A model generated the notes under the pieces. That model had not been told where the DNA came from. It worked only from the letters and a program-made list of their open reading frames with translations, and ran no database searches. Of a stretch of DNA of 64,000 nt, positions 7,342 to 15,802 are shown in pieces. The DNA is from JANXMY01 sp964251675 (GTDB taxonomy: Bacteria; Armatimonadota; Armatimonadia; Armatimonadales; Capsulimonadaceae): assembly GCA_964251675.1 (NCBI GenBank), contig CAXUKS010000015.1:22139-86138 (forward strand), written 5' to 3'. Made by a program: the position numbers and the translations under genes. Each line of letters starts with the position of its first letter. Positions within the stretch are counted from its first letter, which is position 1.

Positions 7342-8451
7342 ATGCACATTCCTATCAAAAAGCTGGTTATCAAAGTTGGGACCAGCACGCTGACACGCGG
7401 AGGCGGGCCGCCGGACACGGACTACATTGCCGACCTCGCCGCGCAGATTGCCGCCCAGCAGGCGGCGGGGTGCAGCGTGGTTCTGGTGTCCTCCGGGGCC
7501 ATTCGGGCGGGCATGGACCGGCTCAAGCTGCCGGGCCGCCCGCGCTCCATCCCGCAGAAGCAGGCCGCCGCCGCTGTGGGGCAGGGGCTGCTGATGCACA
7601 CCTACGCCCAGGCGTTCGCCGCGCATGACATTGCCGCCGCGCAAATCCTGCTGACCCGCGAAGACCTGCGCGACCGCATCCGCTACCTCAATGCCCGCAA
7701 CACGTTCCATGCCCTGCTCGGCCACCATGTCGTCCCGATAGTCAACGAAAACGACACCGTCGCCGTGGACGAAATCAAGTTTGGCGACAACGACACGCTG
7801 GCGGCGCTCGTGGCTTCGCTGATTGGGGCCGATGCCCTGTTATTGCTCTCTGATGTAGACGGATTATTCGACCGGGACCCGACACAGTTTGCCGATGCCC
7901 AGCTTATCCCCGTGGTGGAAACGATTGACCGGGCGACGGAGCAGCGGGCGGGCGGGGTGCAGACGGGAATGGGGACGGGGGGCATGACAACTAAAATCCA
8001 GGCCGCCAAAATCTGCGCCAATACGAATGTCCAGATGTATATCGCCAATGGCCGCCGCCCGGATGTCGTCCGGGACGCTTTGGCTGGCCTCTGCGGCACG
8101 CGGTTTGTGCCCAAGACCAATGGCCTGCGGTCGCGTCAGCGGTGGATTGCCTACGGCGTCCTCCCACGCGGCACGGTGACGGTCAACGCAGGCGCTCATC
8201 AGCGCCTTCTAGGCGAGGGAAGCAGCCTGCTTCCGGCAGGCGTCACCCATGTTTCCGGCCATTTCGAGGCGGGGGATCTGGTGCGTCTGGCCGACCCCGG
8301 CGGCAACGCTTTTGCCCAGGGCTTTGTCAACTACAGCCATGCAGCCCTGACAAAAATCATGGGCTGCCGCACCGACGACATCCTGACGCTTTTGGGGGCT
8401 AAAGTGGCTGATGAAGTCATTCACCGGGACAATCTGGTGCTAGGGCTGTAA
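7342..8451 (+). CDS. proB: Glutamate 5-kinase with PUA domain
   Basis: This encodes 369 residues. The amino-acid-kinase domain (about 1-260) shows KLVIKVGTSTLT, VLVSSGAIRAGM, NENDTVAVDEIKFGDNDTL and GGVQTGMGTGGMTTK. A PUA domain follows (about 280-369, beginning GTVTVNAGAH). ProB phosphorylates glutamate with ATP as the first step of proline synthesis and is usually feedback-inhibited by proline. It sits 11 bases after obg and is likely co-transcribed. No proA is present nearby. Confidence 0.96.
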   Translation: MHIPIKKLVIKVGTSTLTRGGGPPDTDYIADLAAQIAAQQAAGCSVVLVSSGAIRAGMDRLKLPGRPRSIPQKQAAAAVGQGLLMHTYAQAFAAHDIAAAQILLTREDLRDRIRYLNARNTFHALLGHHVVPIVNENDTVAVDEIKFGDNDTLAALVASLIGADALLLLSDVDGLFDRDPTQFADAQLIPVVETIDRATEQRAGGVQTGMGTGGMTTKIQAAKICANTNVQMYIANGRRPDVVRDALAGLCGTRFVPKTNGLRSRQRWIAYGVLPRGTVTVNAGAHQRLLGEGSSLLPAGVTHVSGHFEAGDLVRLADPGGNAFAQGFVNYSHAALTKIMGCRTDDILTLLGAKVADEVIHRDNLVLGL

Positions 8452-8469
8452 AATCTTTCCCGGCCCCGG

Positions 8470-8610
8470 AGACCTACCACCTTGCTTCGCAGGGTCCTTC
8501 CTAAAGGAAGGATTAGGACAGTACGGGACAAGAGGCACGGGCGCGTTTTTTGATATGGCCCTCTTAATCCTTCCTTTAGGAAGGACCCTGCGAAGCAAGG
8601 TGGTAGGTTC
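8470..8610. repeat. Dispersed palindromic repeat, head-to-head pair (locus 2)
   Basis: Two inverted copies (8470-8516 reversed, 8565-8610 forward) flank 48 unrelated bases. Each copy contains TCCTTCCTTTAGGAAGGA followed by CCCTGCGAAGCAAGGTGG and TAGGT. The pair fills the gap between the convergent ends of proB and the LysM/G5 gene, and its right edge abuts the latter's stop codon at 8612. It may also serve as a bidirectional terminator-like structure. Confidence 0.85.
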
Positions 8611-8611
8611 C

Positions 8612-9574
8612 TCACAAGTTCATATGCACCTGTGGGCGCTCGATGATCTCCACGCTCTGGGCTTCGCGCCCGACTTCCTGCCCGTTCAAATACGTCACCA
8701 GATACGTGACCCGCTCCCGGCCAGCGACGGCGGCGGGGGCGTGGGGCTGCACTTTTTCCTCAGACACGACAACTTTGCGGAGCCGCACCGTTAAAACCTG
8801 CGGCATCTTCTGGATATGAAGCACATCGCCGGGGCGCAGGCGGTTCAGGTTGACATCGGGGTTCGCCGTAATCAGCTCGCCCAGCGAGATGTGGTTTCGG
8901 GCGGCGATCCGTGATCCGAGGTCACCGGGGCGGACAGTGTAGTTTTTGGCGGGCGGGGGCGTCCAGTAGTACGCGGCGGCGGCCTCAGGCGTGGGCCGGA
9001 GCTTATCGGTGCTGATCGCCCGCTTCTCAATCGAAACGCGCTGCACAAACGTCGGCGAACCCTGCGGCGGGGCGGCAGGCGGCTGATTGACCCAGTGGTC
9101 TTTAACGATCTGCAAAGTGCGTGTCGCGCCGTCCGGCGTGGGCAGACCCAGCGACGGCACGCCGCCGACCAGAATGACGGAGGCACGAACTTTCAGCGTG
9201 AGCGCCTGAGCCAGCCGCACTTGCACCGCTGAATCCGGGTCCTGTGCCGCGCCTGCCGAGGCCCGCTCCAGCCGCACTTTTTGCAGGCGTATCGGCTCGG
9301 TGTTGGCAAACGCTGGCCCCAGCTTCGCCTGTTCCACAGCGGCAATCAAGCGGTTCGCCGTCGCGGCATTGCGGAGCGTGCCCATCGGCCTGCCGTCTAC
9401 AAAGACGGTCACCGGCTGGCCCTGATGGCGCAGGTAGAAAAACGCGCCGCCGCCAGCAATCAGCAGCCCGGCGAGGCAGAGGGCCAGTGTCCGGTACAGG
9501 CGCACCTGACGAGCCAGCGAGTCCGCGCCGGGCGGCGAGGGGGCCAGGGGCGGAGGAGTGGGCGAGTTGGACAT
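8612..9574 (-). CDS. LysM and G5 domain membrane-anchored protein
   Basis: The start is taken at the ATG at 9574 (MSNSPTPPPL), preceded by GGGAAC; this gives 320 residues. A transmembrane helix near residues 30-52 (ALCLAGLLIAGGGAFFYL) is followed by an ubiquitin-like/DUF348-type stretch (TVFVDGRPMGTLRNAATA). A LysM motif lies at about 218-265 (NYTVRPGDLGSRIAARNHIS) and a G5 domain at the C-terminus (VRLRKVVVSEEKV ... QSVEIIERP). LysM binds N-acetylglucosamine polymers and G5 accompanies cell-wall enzymes, so a peptidoglycan-binding envelope role is likely. No catalytic domain is visible. It is the last gene of a minus-strand run behind two S41 peptidases, separated by a terminator. Confidence 0.8.
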   Translation of the reverse strand: MSNSPTPPPLAPSPPGADSLARQVRLYRTLALCLAGLLIAGGGAFFYLRHQGQPVTVFVDGRPMGTLRNAATANRLIAAVEQAKLGPAFANTEPIRLQKVRLERASAGAAQDPDSAVQVRLAQALTLKVRASVILVGGVPSLGLPTPDGATRTLQIVKDHWVNQPPAAPPQGSPTFVQRVSIEKRAISTDKLRPTPEAAAAYYWTPPPAKNYTVRPGDLGSRIAARNHISLGELITANPDVNLNRLRPGDVLHIQKMPQVLTVRLRKVVVSEEKVQPHAPAAVAGRERVTYLVTYLNGQEVGREAQSVEIIERPQVHMNL

Positions 9575-9586
9575 AGCGTGTTCCCG

Positions 9587-9608
9587 ATAAAAGCCAAATA
9601 AAAGCCAA
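9587..9608. repeat. 11-bp tandem duplication in a leader
   Basis: ATAAAAGCCAA occurs twice in succession (9587-9597, 9598-9608), between the terminator of the peptidase gene and the start of the LysM/G5 gene. Confidence 0.85.
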
Positions 9609-9634
9609 AAAGGGCGCGGCAATGCCGCGCCCTT
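9606..9634 (-). terminator. Rho-independent terminator after the S41 peptidase
   Basis: On the minus strand AAGGGCGCGGC-ATT-GCCGCGCCCTT is a near-perfect stem followed by a T-run, 18 bases after the stop at 9652. Confidence 0.85.
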
Positions 9635-9651
9635 GTGCCGAGAGGAGGTCG

Positions 9652-10992
9652 TTACCAGGGCCGGGCGCTGGCAACCTGCATCTTCTGCCGGGCCTGAGCC
9701 AGCGCGGTCTGAAGCTGCGTGTCATACTTGAGGTCGTAAATGGCATTCGGGTTGTCCCGGAAAAACGCGGCTTCTTTACGCAGGTTGGCGTCGGGAATTG
9801 TCACCGGCACGTTGGGCAGAATGCCCTTGTGGTTGATGTCGTTCTTGTGTGCCGTGAAGTAATGCTGCGTGGTGATCGCCACGCCGGAGCCGTCGGGCAG
9901 GCCCATAATGGTCTGCACCAGGCCCTTGCCGAATGTTTTCTGACCGACCAGCGTGCCGACGCCGGTATCTTTGATAGCCCCGGAAACGATCTCGGCGGCA
10001 CTGGCGCTGTCGCCATTGACCAGAACGACCAGTGGCAGACGCAGATGGCCCGTGTGCTGGCTGGGGTCTACGTCCAGATGCTCCATCGTGTTGGCCGTTT
10101 CGCTTTTGTCCTTGATCCAGACAATCGGGCCATCGGGAACAAACCGGCTGGCGATCATCTGTGCCTCGGTCAGCAGGCCGCCGGGGTTCTCGCGCAGGTC
10201 AAAGACCAGTGAGCGCATCCCCTGCGCTTCCAGCCGGGTCAGCGCCCTGCCAAGCTGCTCATCGCTTTCCTCGTTGAACACGGACAGCTTGACGTAGCCG
10301 ATCTTACGCACCGGATCAATCATGGACGACTGCACGACTTCCTGATGCACCAGAGCGCGGGTCATGGAAATCACCACCGGTCGCGGCATTCCTTTGCGAA
10401 GCAGGGTCAGCGTCACCCGCGTGTCCGGCTCGCCCCGGATCAGCTTCACCACTTTGTCGGCATCCAGGTTCAGCGTCGATTTGCTGTCCACTTTGAGAAT
10501 GATGTCGCCGCCAAGGACTTTCGCTTTGATCGCCGGACCGCCGGGCAGAGGCTTGACCACATAAACCTGCTTGGCTTTGTTGGTTCCCAGCAGTGCGCCA
10601 ATGCCGACAAACTGACCCTGATTATCCTGTTCCAGCGCTTTGTAGGCGGCCGGGTCCATGAAGCGGGTGTAGCGGTCTTTCACCGCGCCCATCAGGCCCC
10701 GGATGCCGTTGTAGGTCATCTGGCGGCTGTCAATGTCCTTGCCGTAGTAGCCCGCTTTGAGTGTGGTCAGAACATCGGCATAGGTTTGAAACGGCGTGTA
10801 ATCGCCGTCCTGCCCGTGCGCGGCCGTCATCACCACCTCAGACAGCCGCTGCGGGATCAGCCCGACCACGGTAGTCAGAGAGTCGGCATCATGCACCTGG
10901 CGCAGGTCGTGGAATGTGATGCCGCCGATAAACGCGACGCCGAGCAGCCCCACCGTTCCTGCCGTCCGGCCCAGTATTCGTCCAATTCGCAT
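9652..10992 (-). CDS. S41 family carboxy-terminal processing peptidase
   Basis: This encodes 446 residues. An N-terminal hydrophobic segment (TVGLLGVAFIGGITF) exports or anchors it. A PDZ domain spans about 120-205 (GIGALLGTNKAKQVYVVKPL, GGDIILKVDS). The S41 catalytic domain carries VFDLRENPGGLLTEA, the nucleophile in VNGDSASAAEIVSGA and the lysine in GQKTFGKGLVQT, at the 25-residue spacing known for Ser-Lys tail-specific proteases. It should cut exported proteins near their C-termini. It follows 24 bases after a paralogue (11017-12471) in which both catalytic positions are changed. The start is supported by AAGGAAA before the ATG. Confidence 0.93.
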   Translation of the reverse strand: MRIGRILGRTAGTVGLLGVAFIGGITFHDLRQVHDADSLTTVVGLIPQRLSEVVMTAAHGQDGDYTPFQTYADVLTTLKAGYYGKDIDSRQMTYNGIRGLMGAVKDRYTRFMDPAAYKALEQDNQGQFVGIGALLGTNKAKQVYVVKPLPGGPAIKAKVLGGDIILKVDSKSTLNLDADKVVKLIRGEPDTRVTLTLLRKGMPRPVVISMTRALVHQEVVQSSMIDPVRKIGYVKLSVFNEESDEQLGRALTRLEAQGMRSLVFDLRENPGGLLTEAQMIASRFVPDGPIVWIKDKSETANTMEHLDVDPSQHTGHLRLPLVVLVNGDSASAAEIVSGAIKDTGVGTLVGQKTFGKGLVQTIMGLPDGSGVAITTQHYFTAHKNDINHKGILPNVPVTIPDANLRKEAAFFRDNPNAIYDLKYDTQLQTALAQARQKMQVASARPW

Positions 10993-11016
10993 TGAGTGTT
11001 TCCTTACGCCTTAAAC

Positions 11017-12471
11017 CTAAATCGAGCCAATCGGCAGCCGGGCAACGCGGCCAGACAGGACGCCCACGGCGCGGTCCAGCACATCGCTTCCGGGCGTGTC
11101 CGGGGCGGCCACGTCGGGCTTAATGCCCGTGCCGCCAAACTCGGTGTGCCCGGTCGTCAGCAGCTTGCCGACGGTCATCGTGAAGCCTGCGCCGTCGCGC
11201 AGCATAATCAGCTTGACGTCCGACGCATCGCCAAAGGTCTTCGTACCGACCAATTTTGCGCCGCCGCTTTGCAGGGCCGCCGCCAGCATCTCGGCGGTGT
11301 TCGCCGTGCCGCCGTTGACCAGCACGACAATCGGGCAGGTCACTTTCGTGCCGGGCGTGATAGCGACGGTCTGAAGTTTCTTACCTTTGGTCTCCACATA
11401 CCCGAATGCCGGGGCTGAAGTCAGCCGGGCGGCAATGGCCGCGCCGGACTCCAAAAGGCCGCCGGGGGAGTTCCGCAGATCAATAATCAGCCCTTTCGGG
11501 TCCGTGCCGAAGCCAGTCAGTGCCGCAGCAAACTGCTTGTCGGCATCGGTCGTGAACTGGTTGATTTTGATATAGCCGATGCCGCCGGGCAGGCTCCGCG
11601 AGGTCACTGCCGGAACGGTTGTCGCCGCCGCTGTGTCCAATGTAACAGCAACCGGCTGGGGCGTCCCCGCACGGGTGACGGCCAGTGCGATGCTTTTCAC
11701 GGCGGGGTCTTCCATCTTTGTCTGCGCGTCGGCCAGGGATACCGAGCCGTCAATTTTCTTTTGCAGGGTGGTCACGAGCTTGTTGAAGGAAACCGGGTCG
11801 TCCTGAAGGGCCTTCAGGGCTTTCGTCTGCGTATACACCCAGGCGTCGTTGTAAACCCACTTGCCGTCGAGGGTCGTAATCACATCGCCCGACTGCAGCC
11901 CGGCCTTTTCGGCAGGGCTGCCAGGCAGGGGGGCTACCACGGTCAGCCGGTTCTCGGTGTAGGCAGGCAGGTCGGCGGTTTTGGCGTGGGCGATACGCCG
12001 GACAGCGAGTGCCGCGCCGAGGCCGTGGTAGGTTCCCTGCGACTGCCCGTTCAGCTCGGCAACTTCCGGGGCTTCCAGAAAGCGCGAGTCGGGGTCCTGC
12101 AAAGAAGCCACCATAGCGGCGGCGGCTCCGTGCCCGAACTTAGCATCCGTGGGCAGTGGGTCTACATAGTGACGCTTGACCAGCAGATAGACCTGCTGGA
12201 ACGTGGCCGCCGGACCGTCCCCGCTAAAATCTCCGGTGGTGTCGGCGTCATCATCAGGTTTGGCATCCGCCCCGTTCTGTGCCACAGTGGCGGGAGATTT
12301 GGCAGCCGTCAGGGTCAGCGGGCTTTGCGGGGAGGCGGACGCTCTCGGCTGATACAGATTATGTCCCTGAGGCCGAGGCCCGAGGTGGGTTCCGGCGGCA
12401 AAAGCTCCAATGGTCAGTGCCCCGACGGCGAGCACTCCGGCGGTTCCGGTCGCGTTGATTTTCAACGACAT
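11017..12471 (-). CDS. S41 peptidase-like protein lacking the Ser-Lys dyad
   Basis: This encodes 484 residues. A signal/anchor (AGVLAVGALTIGAFAAGTHL) is followed by a low-complexity stretch, a PDZ domain (VVAPLPGSPAEKAGLQSGDV near residue 175) and an S41-like fold (IIDLRNSPGGLLESGAAIAA). At the nucleophile site the sequence is VNGGTANTAEMLAAAL, so Ser is replaced by Asn. The lysine site reads GTKTFGDASDV, so Lys is replaced by Asp. The fold-defining elements remain, which argues for a non-catalytic binding or regulatory role rather than decay. It is the first gene of the run, with its own promoter at 12525-12553, and precedes an intact S41 peptidase. Confidence 0.85.
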   Translation of the reverse strand: MSLKINATGTAGVLAVGALTIGAFAAGTHLGPRPQGHNLYQPRASASPQSPLTLTAAKSPATVAQNGADAKPDDDADTTGDFSGDGPAATFQQVYLLVKRHYVDPLPTDAKFGHGAAAAMVASLQDPDSRFLEAPEVAELNGQSQGTYHGLGAALAVRRIAHAKTADLPAYTENRLTVVAPLPGSPAEKAGLQSGDVITTLDGKWVYNDAWVYTQTKALKALQDDPVSFNKLVTTLQKKIDGSVSLADAQTKMEDPAVKSIALAVTRAGTPQPVAVTLDTAAATTVPAVTSRSLPGGIGYIKINQFTTDADKQFAAALTGFGTDPKGLIIDLRNSPGGLLESGAAIAARLTSAPAFGYVETKGKKLQTVAITPGTKVTCPIVVLVNGGTANTAEMLAAALQSGGAKLVGTKTFGDASDVKLIMLRDGAGFTMTVGKLLTTGHTEFGGTGIKPDVAAPDTPGSDVLDRAVGVLSGRVARLPIGSI

Positions 12472-12524
12472 CTTTCCTATTCTGGCCCGCAGTGGGCAGG
12501 AGACTACTTGGCTTGGAATGTATT

Positions 12525-12553
12525 ATTATACCACCTGCCCCGCCTGCCGTCAA
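12525..12553 (-). promoter_or_regulatory. Sigma-70-type promoter of the S41 operon
   Basis: On the minus strand TTGACG and TATAAT are separated by exactly 17 bases. The expected transcription start is about 45 bases upstream of the ATG at 12471. Confidence 0.8.
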
Positions 12554-12675
12554 CGCGGCCTATTTGCCGTAAAATGAACAGTTTTGGGGTACTATATCAG
12601 TGGAATGCGTCTCTAGTTACGCAGAACATCCGTGCCGTGTTCCCGACTTGCAGGAAGGACCGCAAAACTTAATTT

Positions 12676-14553
12676 ATGGCCGAGCAAACTTTAGCAGACC
12701 AGGCCGATGCTCCCAGCACCTACACACCTATGAGTTTTACAGACCACCGCGAGGAGGCTTTTGCCGACCTGCGCGACCGATTAGCCGCCGATGACGACGA
12801 TGTTTCCCTGCCTACGCCTGAAACCGTCCCCCTGTCTGCCAACCAGATGCGTGTCACCGACAATCTGGAACAGCTTCTGGACATCCTGCCCCCGGACCTC
12901 CGTGCCGCCGTGGAAGCGGGCGACGTGTCCACGGGGCTGATTGAGATTATCATGGACCTCGGGCGCGATGCCGAGGCCCGCTTTGCGGATGGCAGCGTGG
13001 AATGGCTGCGCGAGGGCATTCCCGTCACGTCCGACGATATTGACTACGTCACCGCCCGCGTCGGCGCGTTCGGCAAAGACAACCGGGCGGGCATTGAGCG
13101 CACCCTGCACCGCATTTCCGGCATCCGCAACCGGCAGGGCCGCGTCGTCGGTCTCACCTGCCGCATCGGACGGGCTGTCTATGGCACTATCGACATCATG
13201 CGCGATGTCGTCGAGTCCGGCAAGTCCATTCTAATGCTTGGGCGACCCGGACGCGGCAAAACCACCAAGCTGCGCGAAGTGGCCCGCGTACTGTCTGATG
13301 AGTTCAAGAAGCGCGTCATCATTGTAGACACATCCAACGAAATCGCCGGGGACGGGGACATCCCGCATCCCGCGATTGGCCGTGCCCGCCGGATGCAGGT
13401 CATTGAACCTGACTTGCAGCACGCGGTCATGATCGAAGCCGTCGAAAACCATATGCCGGAAGTCGTCGTTATCGACGAAATCGGCGTGGAGCAGGAAGCC
13501 TTCGCCGCCCGCACTATCGCCGAGCGCGGCGTGCAGCTTGTCGGCACGGCCCACGGCAACTCATTAGAGAACCTGCTGATGAACCCGACCCTGTCGGATT
13601 TGATCGGCGGCATTCAGGCCGTGACGCTCTCCGATGAAGAAGCCAAAAAGCGCGGCACGCAGAAGACCGTTTTGGAGCGCAAGGCCCCGCCGACGTTCGA
13701 AGTCATTATTGAGATCATGGAAGTGGACAAGCTTGCCATCCACCATGATGTGACTCGCACCGTGGACCGGATGCTGCGCGGCGGCCAGCCCCGCCCGGAA
13801 ATCCGCGTTCGCAATGCGTCGGGCCAGGTCGAAGTCATCCAGAAGTCTGACCTGGAGGCCCCGCGCCCGCCGGACCGCGACCGGACGCCGAACTTGTTTG
13901 ACGAAGGCACACGCGGACGTGGCAACTTCGGCAGCAGCACGTCGTACCCGGCCCCCACCCGCGACTCATCGCGGGAGGACCTGTCCGCCCCGGCCCCGTC
14001 GCGCATTGCCCCGCCGACGGCCTCGGGAGAAACGCTGACGCCCGACTCGGCCCCGCCCAAGCTCTCCAATGGCAAGCCGTTGCCGCAGACCCTGCGCGTC
14101 TTCCCCTACGGCGTCAGCCGCAGCCGCCTGGAGCGGGCCATCCGCACCCTGCGCGTCTCGGCGTACATCTCGAAAGACGTCAAAGACAGCGATGTCATTA
14201 TCGCCCTGAAGGCCAACTACCGCAAAGAGCCTGCGAAATTGCAGGAGGGCATCACGCGCAATCTGCCGACGTATGTGATCAAAAGCAATACCTACGTGCA
14301 GATCGAAAGCGTCCTGCGCGAAATCTTCCGCATGCCGCAGGAAGTCTCCGAAGAAGATATCGCCGTCTCGCAGATGGAGGAAGCCATTGAAGAGATTACG
14401 AACGACACCTCGGGCGGTCTGAACTCGCTGGAGCTGGCCCCGCAGAACTCGTTCCTGCGCCGCTTGCAGCACCAGATCGCGGAAAACTACAAGATGGTTT
14501 CCGAGAGCATCGGCCAGGAGCCAAACCGCCGCGTCCGGGTGAGCCGTCCGTAA
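12676..14553 (+). CDS. Ycf45/R3H-type AAA ATPase (SpoIIIAA-like)
   Basis: This encodes 625 residues. After an acidic N-terminal region, a domain beginning LEQLLDILPPDLRAAVEAGD leads into an ATPase core with Walker A MLGRPGRGKTTKLRE (about residue 195) and Walker B EVVVIDEIGVEQEA. QLVGTAHGNSLENLL follows as sensor region. This matches the cyanobacterial/plastid Ycf45 and stage III sporulation AA-like ATPases, relatives of secretion ATPases with unknown substrate. The C-terminal 180 residues include a proline-rich linker and a conserved basic domain (VFPYGVSRSRLERAIRTL ... LPTYVIKSNTYVQI) that may bind nucleic acid. It stands before tmk, separated by an inverted-repeat element. Confidence 0.85.
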   Translation: MAEQTLADQADAPSTYTPMSFTDHREEAFADLRDRLAADDDDVSLPTPETVPLSANQMRVTDNLEQLLDILPPDLRAAVEAGDVSTGLIEIIMDLGRDAEARFADGSVEWLREGIPVTSDDIDYVTARVGAFGKDNRAGIERTLHRISGIRNRQGRVVGLTCRIGRAVYGTIDIMRDVVESGKSILMLGRPGRGKTTKLREVARVLSDEFKKRVIIVDTSNEIAGDGDIPHPAIGRARRMQVIEPDLQHAVMIEAVENHMPEVVVIDEIGVEQEAFAARTIAERGVQLVGTAHGNSLENLLMNPTLSDLIGGIQAVTLSDEEAKKRGTQKTVLERKAPPTFEVIIEIMEVDKLAIHHDVTRTVDRMLRGGQPRPEIRVRNASGQVEVIQKSDLEAPRPPDRDRTPNLFDEGTRGRGNFGSSTSYPAPTRDSSREDLSAPAPSRIAPPTASGETLTPDSAPPKLSNGKPLPQTLRVFPYGVSRSRLERAIRTLRVSAYISKDVKDSDVIIALKANYRKEPAKLQEGITRNLPTYVIKSNTYVQIESVLREIFRMPQEVSEEDIAVSQMEEAIEEITNDTSGGLNSLELAPQNSFLRRLQHQIAENYKMVSESIGQEPNRRVRVSRP

Positions 14554-14554
14554 C

Positions 14555-14680
14555 AGCCCCCCCGCCCCCAATAATGGGGGAGCTAGAGTAGGGGCGCGAT
14601 TTATTGCGCCCTCTTGTCTATATCGCGCCCTTCCGTCTTGTTCCTATTCCGGCTCCCCCATTATTGGGGGCGGGGGGGCT
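14555..14680. repeat. Inverted-repeat element with 29-bp perfect ends
   Basis: Positions 14555-14583 and 14652-14680 are exact inverted copies. Both carry the palindrome CCCCCATTATTGGGGG or its reverse, which also occurs inside the element at 4354-4522. The 68-base interior contains GGGGCGCGA and TCGCGCCC, so the element can fold into nested stems. It fills the whole gap between the ATPase stop (14553) and tmk (14693) and could act as terminator or attenuator. No coding potential. Confidence 0.85.
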
Positions 14681-14692
14681 TGCTGACTACCT

Positions 14693-15298
14693 ATGTTTAT
14701 CACCTTTGAAGGCGTCGAAGGCGCGGGCAAGACCACCCAAATTCGGCTGCTCACTGATCGCCTGCGCCAGTCAGGCCGGACCGACATTCTGACCACTCGC
14801 GAGCCGGGCGACGGGCCGCTGGGAACCGAGCTGCGCCGTCTGGCCCTGCATCCGCCCGAAGGCGTTCAAGTGGCCCCCCGCGCCGAGCTGCTGATCATGC
14901 TGGCCGACCGTGCCCAGCACGTCGCGCAGGTCATCCGGCCTCATTTGGAGAGTGGCGGCATCGTGGTCTGTGACCGCTACGCTGACTCGTCGGTGGCTTA
15001 TCAGGGCTATGGGCGGGGTCTGGACGTGGCCGAAATTAGGCGTCTGAACACCTGGGCCACGGATGGGCTGTTGCCCGATTTGACGGTGCTTTTAGACCTG
15101 GACCCGGCGGTGGGGCTGGCGCGGCAGAACGAGCGCAATGTGATGGAAGCGCAATCGCTGGCTTTCCACACCCGTATTCGGGAGGGCTTTCTCGCGCTGG
15201 CCGAGGCTGCCCCCGCGCAGTGGCGCGTGTTAGACGCCGCCCGCCCGCCGGAAGCCATCCACGCTGACATCTGGGCCGCCGTCGAGCCTCACCTATGA
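14693..15298 (+). CDS. tmk: Thymidylate kinase
   Basis: This encodes 201 residues. The P-loop MFITFEGVEGAGKTTQIRLL opens the protein. TTREPGDGPLGTELR is the family's DR/EPG motif, VVCDRYADSSVAYQGYGRGL is the DRY segment, and TVLLDLDPAVGLARQ follows. It phosphorylates dTMP to dTDP. Its stop overlaps the darA start by four bases (ATGA), and holB follows, so nucleotide supply, c-di-AMP sensing and the clamp loader share one transcription unit, as in Firmicutes. Confidence 0.97.
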   Translation: MFITFEGVEGAGKTTQIRLLTDRLRQSGRTDILTTREPGDGPLGTELRRLALHPPEGVQVAPRAELLIMLADRAQHVAQVIRPHLESGGIVVCDRYADSSVAYQGYGRGLDVAEIRRLNTWATDGLLPDLTVLLDLDPAVGLARQNERNVMEAQSLAFHTRIREGFLALAEAAPAQWRVLDAARPPEAIHADIWAAVEPHL

Positions 15299-15633
15299 AA
15301 CTCATCATTGCGATTGCTCACGAACGCGACAAGCACAAGCTCGGCGATGCCCTGACGCAAAACGGACTGACCTTTACCAAACTCGGCAGTACGGGCGGCT
15401 TTCTGCGCCAGGGCAATGTCACCGTGCTGATTGGTGTGGAGGACGACGATGCCCTGCGTGTGATGGCGATTGTCCGCGAAGCCTGCCAGTCGTCAGAAGG
15501 CTTCGTCAATGTCCCCCCGGAGATGTCCGGCCCCGCCGCTCTTCTGGGCGCTCTGTCCCCACACCCGGTCCGGGTGGAATCAGGCGGCGCGGTGGCGTTC
15601 GTGGTCAATGTAGACAGCTTTGAGCGGTTTTAA
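15295..15633 (+). CDS. darA: Cyclic-di-AMP receptor, PII-like (DarA/PstA)
   Basis: This encodes 112 residues, family length. MKLIIAIAHERDKHKLGDAL and FTKLGSTGGFLRQGNVTVLI are hallmark segments of the DarA/PstA (YaaQ) c-di-AMP-binding trimer; the STGGFLRQGN loop contributes to ligand binding. It is translationally coupled to tmk by an ATGA overlap and precedes holB, the conserved tmk-darA-holB order. The target of the receptor is not known in general. No c-di-AMP cyclase is visible in the window. Confidence 0.93.
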   Translation: MKLIIAIAHERDKHKLGDALTQNGLTFTKLGSTGGFLRQGNVTVLIGVEDDDALRVMAIVREACQSSEGFVNVPPEMSGPAALLGALSPHPVRVESGGAVAFVVNVDSFERF

Positions 15634-15660
15634 CAGCCGCAAATTTATCCAGCCTTTCGG

Positions 15661-15798
15661 AGACCTACCACCTTGTTCCCTCGTCCCTCAGTCACAGGGT
15701 CCTTCCTAAAGGAAGGATCAAGAGCGCGGCAAAAGCTCGGTGTATTTTGTCCTAATCCTTCCTTTAGGAAGGACCCTGCGAAGCAAGGAAGGTAGGTT
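15661..15798. repeat. Dispersed palindromic repeat, head-to-head pair (locus 3)
   Basis: The left copy (15661-15718, reversed) has a small insertion relative to the others; the right copy (15752-15798) reads TCCTTCCTTTAGGAAGGA then CCCTGCGAAGCAAGGAAGGT. The pair fills the gap between darA and holB. The right end lies five bases before the holB ATG, so its AGGAAGG appears to supply the holB ribosome-binding site. Confidence 0.85.
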
Positions 15799-15802
15799 TC
15801 TT

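Noticed and set aside
8555..8794. Short frame containing LILPLGRTLRSKVVG
   Set aside because: The peptide is the translation of the dispersed repeat element, seen at several loci in non-genic context.
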